From NCBI GenBank assembly GCA_019096065.1, contig JAGUCH010000003.1:1488001-1552000 (forward strand): a DNA stretch of 64,000 nt, in the 5' to 3' direction. The DNA is from Paracyclopina nana (taxonomy: Eukaryota; Arthropoda; Copepoda; Cyclopoida; Cyclopettidae). A program made the position numbers and the translations under genes. Positions 47,901 through 58,996 of the stretch are shown piece after piece. Each line of letters starts with the position of its first letter. Within the stretch, counting starts at the first letter, position 1. The notes under the pieces are model-generated. The model saw nothing but the letters and a program-made list of their open reading frames with translations, made no database searches and was not told where the DNA came from.

Positions 47901-50900
47901 CCAGTCAAAGGAGCTGAAAGATGCTCTGCAGCAGCGAAAATTGGCCATGTCTGAATACACCGAGGTCACGGACAAGTAAGTAGCTTTCCAGCTCTTTTTG
48001 CCATTACATAAACGCTCATAATTCTACTATTGTGATAGACGGGAGCCAAATGCAGATGAAGGACTGATAATGTAAATCCTACAGATACTTTTTTTCTTGT
48101 CCTTTCTTTGCTCGTGACTGCTAAGTACTGAAGATGAAATGAGTGGAGTGCTCAGAATATTGATAATATCTTTCATATTCTGAGGCATTGCAGATGTTTG
48201 CAGTATTTCTTTTGTGCTTTTTGGTGCCTTCTTCTTGATCGTAAATTGAGATTAATGAGTGGAAATGCTAAACAATGCACACAGAGTGATCATTGGAAAA
48301 TGCATCATAAAACGGCCAAATTGTGTGAGCTTCTAAGAGTGCTTTTAACGATTTTAATCGTTAGACTTCTTTGCGAAATTGGCTGATTGTCACTTTTGGA
48401 TATCGCTTTCGACAAAGTGGATTCCGGTTCTAGTCTTCACTCTTTTCATAGCTTCAGTTTTTGTACACAGTGGAAGGAGACGGAAAGTTGAAAACAACTG
48501 TGTGTTCGTTCCTCTTTTGAATTTCGAATAATTTTGCCGTCAGGAAGAATATGGAGACATCTTGCTGGCATTTTCATTAAATCTTGTTTAAGTTGGCTAA
48601 TCCTTGTTGAACTTTTGCAGACTTTCCGAGTTGAGGCAGCAAAAGCAAAAGCTGTCGAGGCAAGTTCGCGACAAGGAGGAAGAATTGGAGAATTCTCTGC
48701 AGAAAATCGACTCTCTTCGCCAAGACATTCGCAAGGCTGAAAAGCTCAGGCGTGAACTTGAGCTCAGGGCCGAGGAGGCCACCACCGAGGCCGTCAAGGA
48801 GCGAAAGCTTCGCGAAAAGGCCGACTCGCAGATCAAAAACCTCGAAAAGGATATGGCAGCCATCAAATCCGGAAGCCTTTCGCTATCCGGAGCTGGTGGA
48901 GAAGCTGACCTCGTGAGGCTGAAGGCCGAAGTTGAGAGGCTTGAGGTGTCCACCCACGAAACCCTGTTGGCACAGCAGGCCAAGCATAACCTCGAGGTTT
49001 CCAACCTCAAAGAGCAGCTCGAGGAGGCAGATCGTCGACTACGCGCAACTGACCTCGATATGGCTGCCCTGAGAGAAAAGTTGGACCAAGCACGTCTTGA
49101 CAGCCTCCAAGAGTCCGAAGAGACGATGGCCGAGTTGAAGAACGTTTACGAGCGAGAAAAGCTCATGCTCATGGAGGAGAACAAGAAGCTCCAATTCGAC
49201 CTGGAACGAATGGCCGACCTCAACAATAGGCTTCAATTGGAGCGACGTCAATTCGAGGACGAATACCACGAGTTGAGGAACAAAAAGGAAGCTGTGGCAC
49301 AATGGGAGGCTCAAATTTCAGAAATAATCAACTGGTACGTAAATCCCGAGTTTCTGCCTAAATGCAATATTTGACAACCTCTTTAATTTTCTAGGGTTAG
49401 TGATGAAAAGGATGCGCGAGGCTACCTGCAAGCCTTGGCTTCCAAAATGACCGAGGAGCTGGAGTTCCTCAAAAGTAGTAGTGGTAGCTCAGAGAAGAAC
49501 TGGAAGAACCGGCGGTCTCAGAAGCTGGAGAAAATGGAGTTGCTCAACCTGCAATCCAACTTGCAGTCTGAGATCCATGCCAAACAAGCGATCAACGAGG
49601 AGCTTAGCAAAGTCAGAGCAGAGTTGGAGTCCGCCAGAATGTGAATAGCACAATTCCTTATTTTGGTGGCTCAACTAATTTATGTTTGCTTGCAGGGATA
49701 TTCGTGAATATAAATCCAGGGTGGAGTCGTACAGCCGTGAAATGCTCAGGAAGGAAGGCCAAGTGCGTGACCTTCAGCAAAGGCTTGAAAATGGCGAAGG
49801 TAAGATGATCTCTCATTTTTCTCTTTACCTCCTTCTTTCGGGGTACGTCGTCATACTCTGTGCCATGGCCTTTTTCCGTACTGCATGATTTTCTCTTGGC
49901 CTCTTTTTCCCCCCTCTTCTATGGGAAAATCAGGATCTGGTTCTTCTGTGCGCGCCTCTCAGTTGTACAACGCCAGAGGCAAGAAACTTATTGGCCAGCC
50001 CCCTATTTTGGCCTCGAAGGCTTCACAAACCTCACTGATGCTCTTGGGATCGTCGACCTCGGCCTCGTCAAGAAATAGTGTCAATCACGGGCCTCAACAG
50101 CCGCAGCAGCAACCTTTACTAGTTGTGTCTTCAAATAACTATGCTCGAGACCGGACTTTGTTTCAAAGGCTGTTTCAGAGATGATTATGGCCTTAGTTTT
50201 ATAAGAGTTATTTTTTATATGCGTAAATATCACCAAGACCTTCTCACTGCAACTGTCTGGCATTTCTTGAATCTTGAAGACTTTTAGGTATTTCGTTTGA
50301 TATCTGAGTGCCTGATTTTTGCTTGACTAACCAGATACTTTGCTAACACTCCGAGCCTTGGTACAGATTATATAATGCAGTGTGAGCCACCAACTTTAGT
50401 TTTCATTTTCGTGGCTCACTCTGTACCCAATTGTGTACGAACTGCAACAGAAGCTGTGCCTAAAAATTAACGGAAAGAATGGCTGTAATGTGTATATATA
50501 TATATATATATGGGAGTTTTAGGTTACAAAGTGACCTCATTTCTACTAACTTTTTTGGGTGCATTTCTTGATTGTTGTTGTGTCATTTTGTAGCCTACAA
50601 CTTTTCCAACAAAGGAGTCCAGCTGGGGATTGCAATCTTTGGTGGGATTTTGCTCTTGATTCTGGGTAGTGATCAGAGTCGGCAATAAAAACTTCTCTCT
50701 CTCTCTTCTCTCTCTCTACTTCTATCGAAAGTGTACCGTGGCAGCACCAGCATTGGGAGCAAATCGCCTCGACTCTCGGGTAATCAAGGTGTGATGTTAA
50801 TAAAACACGCTTGCTCCTAAAAAAGTCCCATTTTCGTTTCTCTTCCTTTGCCACCAAAAAGAGGAATTTAAAGTTGGACAAATGGCTAAGGTCTTTTCAA

Positions 50901-53900
50901 AATGCATTTGGAAAACTTTTTCTAAAAGTCTCTTTGGGAGAATCAGAATGCCAATTAACACTAGAAACACGGGACTTGAAATATCATAATTATTAATCAT
51001 TTGGATCTGCATGCCCCCATTTCCGATTATTTTTCATCACATTACGCTCTAAAAATGATACAATTCTCATTTTCAGTTCAAGGCGAGAGACCGAGCAGCC
51101 AAATGTCGTTTCTTGAGCAATTCCTCAAGGAATCCTCTGTCACACGAAGCAGGGACCCGCTGCCCTCGGGCGGTGGTGCCTCGGGTCGAATTTCAATGGA
51201 CTCGGGCTCGATGGCGTCCGCAGCCCGAAGAGGCATGTCAATCGAGTCGGACGAGGGCGATGTCGAGGACAACCGAGCGGGCTCAATTGCGTCCTCGAGG
51301 TCGAACATGTCTGACCACTCACCAGCCGTGGGCAGGGTCCATCACCAAGCCCCGCCGCCACCCCACCCACCCAAACAGGCCCCGCCCCAGCCACCAATGC
51401 AGTTTGGAATGCAGCAAGGCCCCAAGAGCCATCAGTTCCTCATCCGGACGTTCAGCTCTCCCCTCAAGTGCAACCACTGCACCTCGCTCATGGTGGGATT
51501 AACCAGGCAGGGTGTGGTATGTGAGATCTGCGGCTTCGCCTGCCACCTCCACTGCAGGGACAAAGTGCCCCTGACTTGTCCGGTGCCACCTGACCAAAGT
51601 ATTTGTAAAGCACTTAATATCACGGAATTCTCTTAATGTCTCTTCTTTACCTTTCAGCTAAACGACCATTGGGCATCGATCCTACGCGAGGAATTGGCAC
51701 TGCGTACGAAGGCTACGTCAAAGTGCCCAAGCCAGGCGGCGTCAAGAAAGGCTGGGTGCGTCAGTTCGTCGTGGTGTGCGACTTTAAACTGTTCCTTTAC
51801 GAGCTTCAAGCCACAGCCCCAAGTAAGAGGATTTAAGTTATGACCGATACAATGGAAATATTCAAATTGTTCCTCAGGTGTTGCTGTGAGCCAAGTATTA
51901 GACATGCGTGACCCCGAGTTCGAGGTGAGCTCAGTGCGAGAGTCTGACGTGATCCACGCCACAAAGAAGGATGTCCCCTGCATCTTCCGGGTGACAACCA
52001 GCCTCATGGATCCCCCTGGAGTCCGACACCAGTGCCTCATGTTGGCAGACACGGAGAGCGAAAAGACCAAATGGGTCGTCGCCTTGAACGAGCTCCATAG
52101 GATCCTCAAGAAGAACAACTTGCCCACGAGGTGCGTGTTCAGGTGTCGCGAGGTTCTGGACAACACCGTGAGCATCATCAAGAATAGCAACGCCTTGTCC
52201 GCCTGCCTCATTGACAAGGACCGTATGGTCGTTGGCACGGATGACGGACTGTTCTGCGTCGACCTCGACCGAGATGAGATCTGTCGCATCGGAGATGGCA
52301 AAAAGATCCATCAGGTCGAGTACATCCCTGAGGAGCAGCTCATGATTGCCCTTGCAGGCAAGCAGCGGCAAATGAGACTCATACCCGTGAAAGCGCTCGA
52401 CCAGCCCACCGACACGGAGTGGATCAAGGTGGCTGACACAAAGAACTGCATTGTCTTTGCCACCGGAGTGATGCGGAGCACGTCAGGCTCTCAGACCAGC
52501 CTCTCCGGATCGTATTGCCTTTGCGTGGCAGTTAAAAGGCAGGTGATCATCTACGAGATCACACGGCTCAAGTCGAGGCACAAGCGGCTTCGCGAGGTCC
52601 TTCTGCCTGCGCAAGCCCAAAGCCTGGATGTCTTCAGCGAGGGGAGGTTGTGCGTGGGCTACCAATCCGGCTTCACAATCTACAGCCTCCTTGGAGACAA
52701 CCACCCACTCAGCCTGGTGCACCCGGACAACCAGATGCTCGGGTTCCTGGCCTACAACCCTGTGGATGCCATGGGTGCGGTGGAGTTGCCCAACAGGGAG
52801 TTCCTGCTCGTTTTCAATACCCTTGGGGTGTATGTGGACGTTCAAGGGCGCAAGTCCAGGGACAAGGAGATCATGTACCCTGCTTTGCCTGAAAAGGTAG
52901 CCGTTTGCGACGGAAAGCTCCTGGTGTACAGCGACACCCACATTGACGTGTTTGACACCCTATCCGGGGATTGGGTGCAAACCATCAACATCCGCAAGAC
53001 CAAGCCGCTCCTGAAGTCTGGCCAGCTGAACTTGTCCATGCTGCAAGAGATGCCTCACGTCACTTTCCTCAGCAATATCAACAAAGGTACAATCGATTCT
53101 AGCAAATGAGAGGACCCAATTTAATAGTATTTATTTTAGATGACTGCCTGAATGTGATCAAGCCTGAGCTGATGGTGATGGGGCGTGACGGTCGTCCGGT
53201 TCAACGCGCACGAAGGCGGTTTTCCGTCAGGGAAAGCAATAAACAAATACGATCGTAAGTTGCACAATTTTCATTCACATGCTTGATGTTCATAAGTGTA
53301 CTAATCAAGCAAATGCTATGTAACATATGTAAAAGGTTGCTCAGCCTCTATCGGAGCTGTCGTCGTCCCAAACTCAGCTCTTCTTCCCTTTTCCGGAGCA
53401 AGTCCTCGGACTTGAGGCCCGGATCTTCTTTGAAAGGCGCTACACTCATGAAGCGGTCGTTGTCGCAGCCCTGGATGGCCATGTAACGATATATATAGAT
53501 TTGTGTCGATTTTTTAGGGGCAAACTCAAGCTGCTGCTTGACTCTCCGGTGATGGGAAATCTCACAGGGTTGGGAACAATAACACGGTTAGTTCAGACAA
53601 ACGACCCCAAACAAAAGTAGCTTCGTTTTTTATTGGTTTGCCTCACATCAACTTCATTTGTCATCCTAACTCCAGTACATATGCCAAAATACGCTTGAGA
53701 AACTATATATCGTGATATGAATCCTGCGAAACAGATAACACAAACACTCACCACATTATAATCCAGGCATTACGTGACACTGCTTTCGTACCTTAAACCC
53801 GTTCAGCTTTTGATTTGCTTGCATTTTGGCGACACTTTTTAAAATGCCTTTGTGTTCTAGGAATCCCGATCGACGCTCCAAAATGATCTCTGCTCCATCG

Positions 53901-54781
53901 AACTTTAATCACATTTCCCACATGGGGCCCGGTGATGGCATCCAGATCCAGAGGCTTATGGATCTGCCAACAACTCTAGAGACTGCGGACTCGAGCCCGG
54001 GTCCATTGCAGCAACAGCCCTCCTCGGCAGTCAGGGTCAAATCGATGTTTGGTCAAGCTTCTACCTCCGGAGGTCCAGGAGGTGGCAAACTTCCATCGCG
54101 TCTTCCCTCATCCTCACATCCTCAGCGGTCAATCAGCCAAAATGAGGTAAGCTAACGTTTTATCAAGGTTTTGAGCAATATACTACTCCATAATTGCTCA
54201 AATCAGCTACTGCATGTGAAATAACACCAATTATGTCCTATATGCATGAATAACTGCACACTTGAACACTTAAATTTTCACTAGACTGGAATGAGGTCGT
54301 ACTTCAACGGAGGCGGGTCAGCGTCCTCCTCCGCCACGCCCCCTCCCTCTATGTCGGGTCGGATTCGTGGCGGAAGCACCGGTCAGCTGATGGGCCCGAG
54401 GTCATCGTCGACCTCCTTGCCGAGGTCACCTGAGAGTGACATGCAGGCCATGATGACCGTTGGTGGCAGCTCCGGTTCCGGACAGGGTTCTTTGGGATCC
54501 CATGGATCCAATCAAGAGGTCTATGTCAATATCTACCAGAACACAAATCACCCTTCTCTTTTTGTGAGTGTCTTCTTTCACCATCAACTTACTAATCAGC
54601 AAATTTTCAAGCCTTCACAAAAATCAGTATTTCAAAATGTCTGTGCTCACTCAAATTTCGCATTTAGGAGTCCAATGTTGAAGGAAGCCCTCGCCATTCA
54701 CTTGGATCCAACAACAGCTCAAACCTATCAAGTCCTCCGAGTCCCATAAGGGAGCATGGCAGCTCCTCCTATGAGTCTTGA
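41955..54781 (+). CDS. gek: Myotonic dystrophy kinase-related Cdc42-binding kinase (MRCK)
   Basis: Cdc42-effector Ser/Thr kinase controlling actomyosin (family knowledge). Coding exons: 41955-42192, 45677-45948, 46168-46467, 46673-47438, 47711-47975, 48621-49334, 49395-49640, 49696-49799, 51077-51598, 51658-51822, 51878-53086, 53140-53254, 53518-53586, 53861-54146, 54285-54563, 54668-54781. These give 1,887 residues in frame. Domains: AGC kinase ~96-366 ([22 protein letters not shown]), AGC tail, long coiled coil ~430-1000, C1 1086-1138 (CNHCTSLM), PH ~1156-1271, citron homology 1281-1598, CRIB ~1670-1700 ([18 protein letters not shown]), and a Ser/Pro-rich tail ending SSYES. The order matches MRCKalpha/beta and Drosophila Genghis Khan. 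Two in-phase alternative terminal exons (listed separately) could produce isoforms lacking regulatory domains. The fifteenth-exon donor is the least secure. Confidence 0.95.
42193..45676 (+). other. MRCK intron 1 (3.5 kb)
   Basis: The longest intron of the gene. It lies between the exon for the N-terminal dimerisation-like segment and the exon that opens the kinase domain. AT-rich, with no exon, repeat or antisense gene that I can support. First introns of this size often hold regulatory sequence, but none is visible by eye. Confidence 0.7.
49934..50184 (+). other. Possible alternative 3'-terminal exon of MRCK
   Basis: The acceptor AAAATCAG at 49933 is in phase with exon 8, whose last codon reads GAA G. 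The frame stays open for 82 codons (starting [18 protein letters not shown]) and then stops at 50182-50184. Candidate poly(A) signals follow at 50684 and 50799. Exon 8 also joins in phase directly to 51077, giving the full-length protein. Use of this exon would end the protein after the coiled coil, without C1, PH, citron and CRIB. The low-complexity QPQQQP tail is compatible with coding but not proof of it. Confidence 0.45.
50492..50511. repeat. (TA)n microsatellite
   Basis: Ten TA units within MRCK intronic sequence. A CT-rich run follows at 50693-50718. Confidence 0.9.
53336..53486 (+). other. Possible alternative C-terminal exon of MRCK
   Basis: The acceptor GTAAAAG at 53335 joins in phase with exon 53140-53254, which ends CGA TC. 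It would encode a 49-residue basic serine-rich tail (e.g. [20 protein letters not shown]) ending SQPWMAM and a stop at 53484-53486. The usual route skips to 53518 and continues into the CRIB motif. This exon would therefore make an isoform with kinase, C1, PH and citron domains but no CRIB. The acceptor has a weak pyrimidine tract. Confidence 0.45.
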
Positions 54782-55150
54782 TCCAATACTGCAGACCAGC
54801 TTTGTTGAAATGGCTTTCAGCAACTGTTTATTCATCATTTTCTACTTGACCACCATCAGCGCTGACGACACATTTCTAAAGTCATCCCCTAGTCAACAAT
54901 GCAAGAAAAAAACTGATTTTCAACATCACCACAACAGGAAAACAAGAAGACACGAGCAATTTTTTGTACCTTTTTTGCTAAACAACAACAACAGTGTTAA
55001 ATGTTATTCATAGCATGGAAGAAGCTGCAAACATTATTAAGTAACTACGAACCACAGTGATAGAAAATATCATCAACAATTCAATAATTATTAGGTCTGT
55101 TTCACTACTCTATACAATTATGCTTTACTGTTGACCATCTACTTCTTAAT

Positions 55151-55156
55151 AATAAA
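55151..55156 (+). terminator. Candidate poly(A) signal of MRCK
   Basis: AATAAA about 370 nt past the MRCK stop codon. It is the first clean hexamer on this strand before the neprilysin gene. Confidence 0.55.
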
Positions 55157-55199
55157 GAAACTACTGAAAAATGTTGTCAAATACTAACAATTGGTTGTT

Positions 55200-55205
55200 T
55201 TTATT
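55200..55205 (-). terminator. Candidate poly(A) signal of the neprilysin-like gene
   Basis: TTTATT on the plus strand (AATAAA on minus), 34 nt past the minus-strand stop codon. It lies only about 45 bp from the convergent MRCK signal, so the two 3' ends nearly meet or overlap. Confidence 0.6.
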
Positions 55206-55238
55206 TTTAGCAGCAAGTTATTACACGTGCTCTTTTAA

Positions 55239-58103
55239 TCACCAGATTCTGCAAGGATTGTCATTTACCATTCCGTCCGACTTCTCGCATTGAAACGCCT
55301 TGGCAAATTCCTCATAATTACTCAGAGTTGCCAAAACTCGAACTTTGCCAGGTGGATGAACATCTGCTGCGAGCTGTGTAACCAATGCTTGAATAGTTTT
55401 GGTTTCACACCACGCTCTCGTGTATCCGATAAAAAAGAGCTGTTCAAAGCCACAATTTTGCAAAGTGAAGTGCTACTAAAAATTGCACGTTACTTGGTCA
55501 GGCGAGAATTCTTTGAGGCCTGGAAGACTTTTCTCTTGTTCTAGGCCATTTGACTGAAGAAATTGGTGGTACGCAGAAAAAGCCTCTCTGATGCCTCCAT
55601 TATCTAGGAAAATGTGTGAAGCAAATTAGAATCCATGAAATTGCAAATATAATAATACCTGCTATGTTTTCACCGAGGGTTTTCTCTCCATCAACTCCAG
55701 TGGGCCCAACATAACCTGGAATTCCTTCCAAAATGGAAAAGGTGTAATTGCTATACTGCTCAATGAAGCATTGCTGCTTCTCCTTGAACTTTTCTTCGGT
55801 TGCGGCGCTCCACCAATTCTGAAAATTCCCATATTTGTCAAACCGTGCGCCCGTATTGTCAAAACCATGGGTCAACTCGTGGCCCAAGACCATGCCAAGG
55901 CCCCCATAATTAAGAGCCTGCAATCGGTCCTCAACATAAAATGGGAACTTTTGGATTCCCAAAGGGATCCAAATGCTGTTTTCCTGAGGTGCATACATTG
56001 CATTCACCAAAGAAGAGTCGAATCCAAATTTATTTATGTCATCCAGATAAGAAGGTCTGATCAGCACCCTATTCACCTAGTACAAAAAGATATTTTTGTC
56101 TAAACTTCAATTAATGCTACATGAGTATATACTTCTTTGCGTCCCCAAAATGTCATCAGCTTGACAATGTTGAGCAGAAACTCATCAGACTCCATAGTTT
56201 CCAAGCCTTTATAGACTTTGGCCACATTTGTCGCTGTGAGATTTCTTGAATATCCATCTCTTGCTTTGATATTAGAAAGCTTTTCCATGGCAGTTTCTCT
56301 TGTTTCTGCAGTGATACATTCATGCAAATATCTTAATTTTCTATATTCTAAAATAAGCAATACCTTTATCCATCCAGTCAGCATTATGAATAAGCTCAGC
56401 AAAAGCAGTTCTCAGACGTTCTATAATTATTTGGGTGGATTCTTTGATATGATATGCATGGTAGTGATCTGCGTAAATCTGCGAGACTTTGGCACCAAAA
56501 TACAGAGTAGCATGATCAACGCAAATCTTCCACCTTATTTGTATGATTATTGAGCATTATTTTATTAGCGTAATAAATATCGTCCAACCTTGGATTTGGT
56601 GAGGGATTTCCAGTTATTTGAGATTGAAGTTGCCTGTTTAAGGCTCGCATTGTTTCAGTCGTATATGGAGCTAGCCTTAGAGCCTGACCAAAAAGCAAAT
56701 AGTTTACCAAGTCTTCTTGGCTTACCGAATTCAAAACTGCATTGAGCTGTTTGAAATATTGCAAGTCGGGAACCATGAGCTTGCTTTCGTCAGTTAAGGT
56801 CATATTTGTCAACTTGAATATGAAGCTTTTCACAGCTTGGATAATATCCACATTTTGGGGGAATTCAGATTCATTCATTAATGTAGCTAATTCACCAAGT
56901 GTCACCACGTTCACAGAGTCTTCAATGGATTCTTCCGGCTTCAAAATCTTGCCCAAGCCGAACTCCAATTGAATGAAACTATTGATGTATGCACCCAAAA
57001 TTTGCTCGTCCAGCTGCATTTGCTTGGCGAAAGACCAATAGCTACCCAACTCACTAACTACCTAAATTAAATTATAGTGACAAAATTACCTAAGGAGGGG
57101 AAATCAATTTTTTACCTCTGCAATGTATTGTTGGTATAATTGCATGACTAGTTCTTGGTTCGTGATATTTTCCAAATTGTAGGCTAATGGAGGAAAACTC
57201 AATTCTGGCTGATACAAAATCAAAATGGATTCTTTGTCTGCATTCTTGGGATTTCTCTCCACATTTATTCCAAAAATGTTGGTTTCAAGCAAAAATTGCT
57301 CCAATAATTGTCTGCATCATGAAATGTAATTTAATATACTACATAAAGGGTATCATTCTACTCACTCTAAGACCAATTGAGGGCTCAAGTTTTGCTTTCC
57401 CCCAAATAATGGCAATCCTGTGCCCAAAATGTGGTCAAAAGTGTGAAACAAAGGCTCGTAGGTTTTCATCTCCATTTCATCTGTATCCATGCAACCTTTC
57501 ACAAGAATACTTAATTAAAATCTTGATATGCAGCAAAGCTGGAAAACATAGTACTTGTGTAGAATTTTTTTGCCATAATTTCTTCAGGGCTGGAAGTATT
57601 CTGGTCCCAAGAGAGACTCAAAGCTTTGTGAACTTGGAAAGCATTTTGCAATGACAGCTCTGCAAACGTTGACTGCATATTTGAGCCATCAGGAATAACT
57701 GCTTCATCAATCCAAGAGCCACACACATAGCTATAAAAATCATCACATGGATTGACAGTCAAATCCATAGACTCCAAAAAAGATGCAGCTGAAGTGACAC
57801 ATCCTGGCGTATCACAAATATCCTCCATTTCCGCTAGACCAAAGATGTAATTCGAAATAAGTATTTTTAGTTATTAATGCTCTTACGTTGAGTTGATCTT
57901 TGTGAAGGTCTTGAAGCATCCAAATTACTTTTTTGCCTTATGCCCCTTTCAAGCTTTCCCCAGTCTTGCTTGAGAAAATTATGGGGCAAATTGAATGTGC
58001 TCTTTAGGCTTTGTGACCAAAGATGAGAGCCCTCATCTTTGGGCTTTGCCCGAATAGCAAAAGCCACAGAGGCAACACAGGACAATACAGAGATGGCTTT
58101 CAT
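55239..58103 (-). CDS. Secreted neprilysin-like M13 metalloprotease
   Basis: Zinc endopeptidase that would cleave small peptides outside the cell (M13 family). Ten exons: 58103-57887, 57833-57555, 57495-57366, 57311-57116, 57061-56589, 56533-56364, 56305-56133, 56076-55659, 55603-55494, 55439-55239. They join to 788 residues. The N-terminus (MKAISVLSCVASVAFAIRA) reads as a cleavable signal peptide, unlike the type II anchor of vertebrate neprilysin. Zinc ligands and catalytic Glu lie in HELTH (612-616), with the third ligand in GENIAD (Glu682). The substrate-binding NAxY motif reads NAMY, and the C-terminus is CRIW, with the family's CxxW end. One intron (56588-56534) is only 55 nt, and several acceptors have weak pyrimidine tracts. 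Conserved catalytic residues suggest an active enzyme; the substrate is unknown. Confidence 0.93.
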
Positions 58104-58705
58104 GAATGCCTTAAGTCAACTAAACGACATAATTTTTGCTCGAGCCCGTCACAGATGTAAGTAAAAAAGTTTGACATCTGTTCAAGCAGGTAATTGCCGA
58201 AGATTTTTATGCAGTTTGCTGCTTGCAAAGAAAAAGCTCACCACCTTCTGTGTGAATGATAATATTTGCTAATTATTGCTCTTTTATAGAGACAGCCACG
58301 AGTTTATTACAGTAATATTCTATCCAAATGATTTTGTATTTTTCGTGCTAATTATTCTAATAAGCCACTCAGAATTTTCTTTTTGAAAAGGTTGATAAAA
58401 TCTAGGGTGAATATGCAAACCATAAAAGGTTAAAAATTGCTGTTGAGAAAATTACAAGGAAAAAGCAAAAAACGTGATTTCCCATTGCTACATTTAGACA
58501 TTTTTACGACGTAAGATTTTGAAGTTGTGCATGCATGCGCGCTTTTACCGCTAAGTTAGTAATTTTTGGGATTAAATCATGGAGCGCACATTTTACGCAG
58601 GTATTTATTCATCGCGTGTACATTTTACTCGCTATAAAAACAGCAAAAATTACCCAAAGCTTTCGGAACGTGCGGAATTCCGAATTCCGTTGAAAAGAAG
58701 TTTTG
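58104..58705. promoter_or_regulatory. Divergent promoter region, neprilysin-like / UPF0390-sds22
   Basis: About 600 bp between two divergent start codons. It includes TATAAAAA at 58633-58640, about 70 nt before the UPF0390 start, a good TATA-box position that predicts initiation near 58665. Upstream of it lies a block (58501-58626) repeated in front of the septin gene. Confidence 0.6.
58501..58626 (+). repeat. Shared upstream block, copy A (before UPF0390-sds22)
   Basis: Similar to 60209-60346. Shared segments in order: CGACGTAA, AAGTTGTGCATG, ACCGCTAAG, and a 27-nt identical stretch (58570-58596) that includes AAATCATGGAGCGCACATTT. Similarity then continues without gaps for about 40 nt. Both copies lie immediately upstream of plus-strand genes. 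Confidence 0.8.
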
Positions 58706-58990
58706 ATGGCTCAAGGAAAGTTGAAGGTGAAGTCGAAGGTTCCGGACTCGGTTGCGGCCAAGAAGAAGAGCAAAGTCGTGGCCAAGAATCAGCAGGGCAG
58801 AGTGACCAAGAGGAAGCCGAAGAGTCAGAGTGCTCAAATTTCGGCCAAGTTGACCAAAGAAGTGCAGAAGAAGATCAACGCCAACATTGAGTCGGAATTG
58901 GCTTCTCGGGCGCACAGAGTGGAAGAAGGCAAATCGTTTTTGGCCATTGGCTCCGAATTGAATTTGAAGAACAAGAGCAAGAAAAAGTAA
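58706..58990 (+). CDS. UPF0390 family small basic protein (C19orf53/LYDG10 homologue)
   Basis: A 94-residue lysine-rich protein in one exon, starting MAQGKLKVKSKVP. It has the size, MAQG start, lysine/alanine richness and C-terminal basic tail (LKNKSKKK) of the UPF0390 family (human C19orf53, 'leydig cell tumor 10 kDa protein homolog'). These proteins are small, probably nucleolar, and of unsettled function. Its stop codon lies only 6 nt before the sds22 start codon, with no poly(A) signal and no pyrimidine tract between. The two genes therefore appear to share one mRNA. The ATG at 58706 follows a TATA box at a sensible distance. Confidence 0.8.
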   Translation: MAQGKLKVKSKVPDSVAAKKKSKVVAKNQQGRVTKRKPKSQSAQISAKLTKEVQKKINANIESELASRAHRVEEGKSFLAIGSELNLKNKSKKK

Positions 58991-58996
58991 AGCAGC

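Noticed and set aside
51931-52941. Antisense ORFs opposite the citron domain of MRCK
   Set aside because: Shadows caused by GC-rich codon third positions; no recognisable protein.
58579-58890. 103-codon ORF overlapping the UPF0390 gene in another frame
   Set aside because: Beyond its first ~20 codons it is only a shadow of the UPF0390 coding sequence, and the TATA box at 58633 would place its ATG upstream of the transcript. The first codons are kept as part of the shared-block finding.
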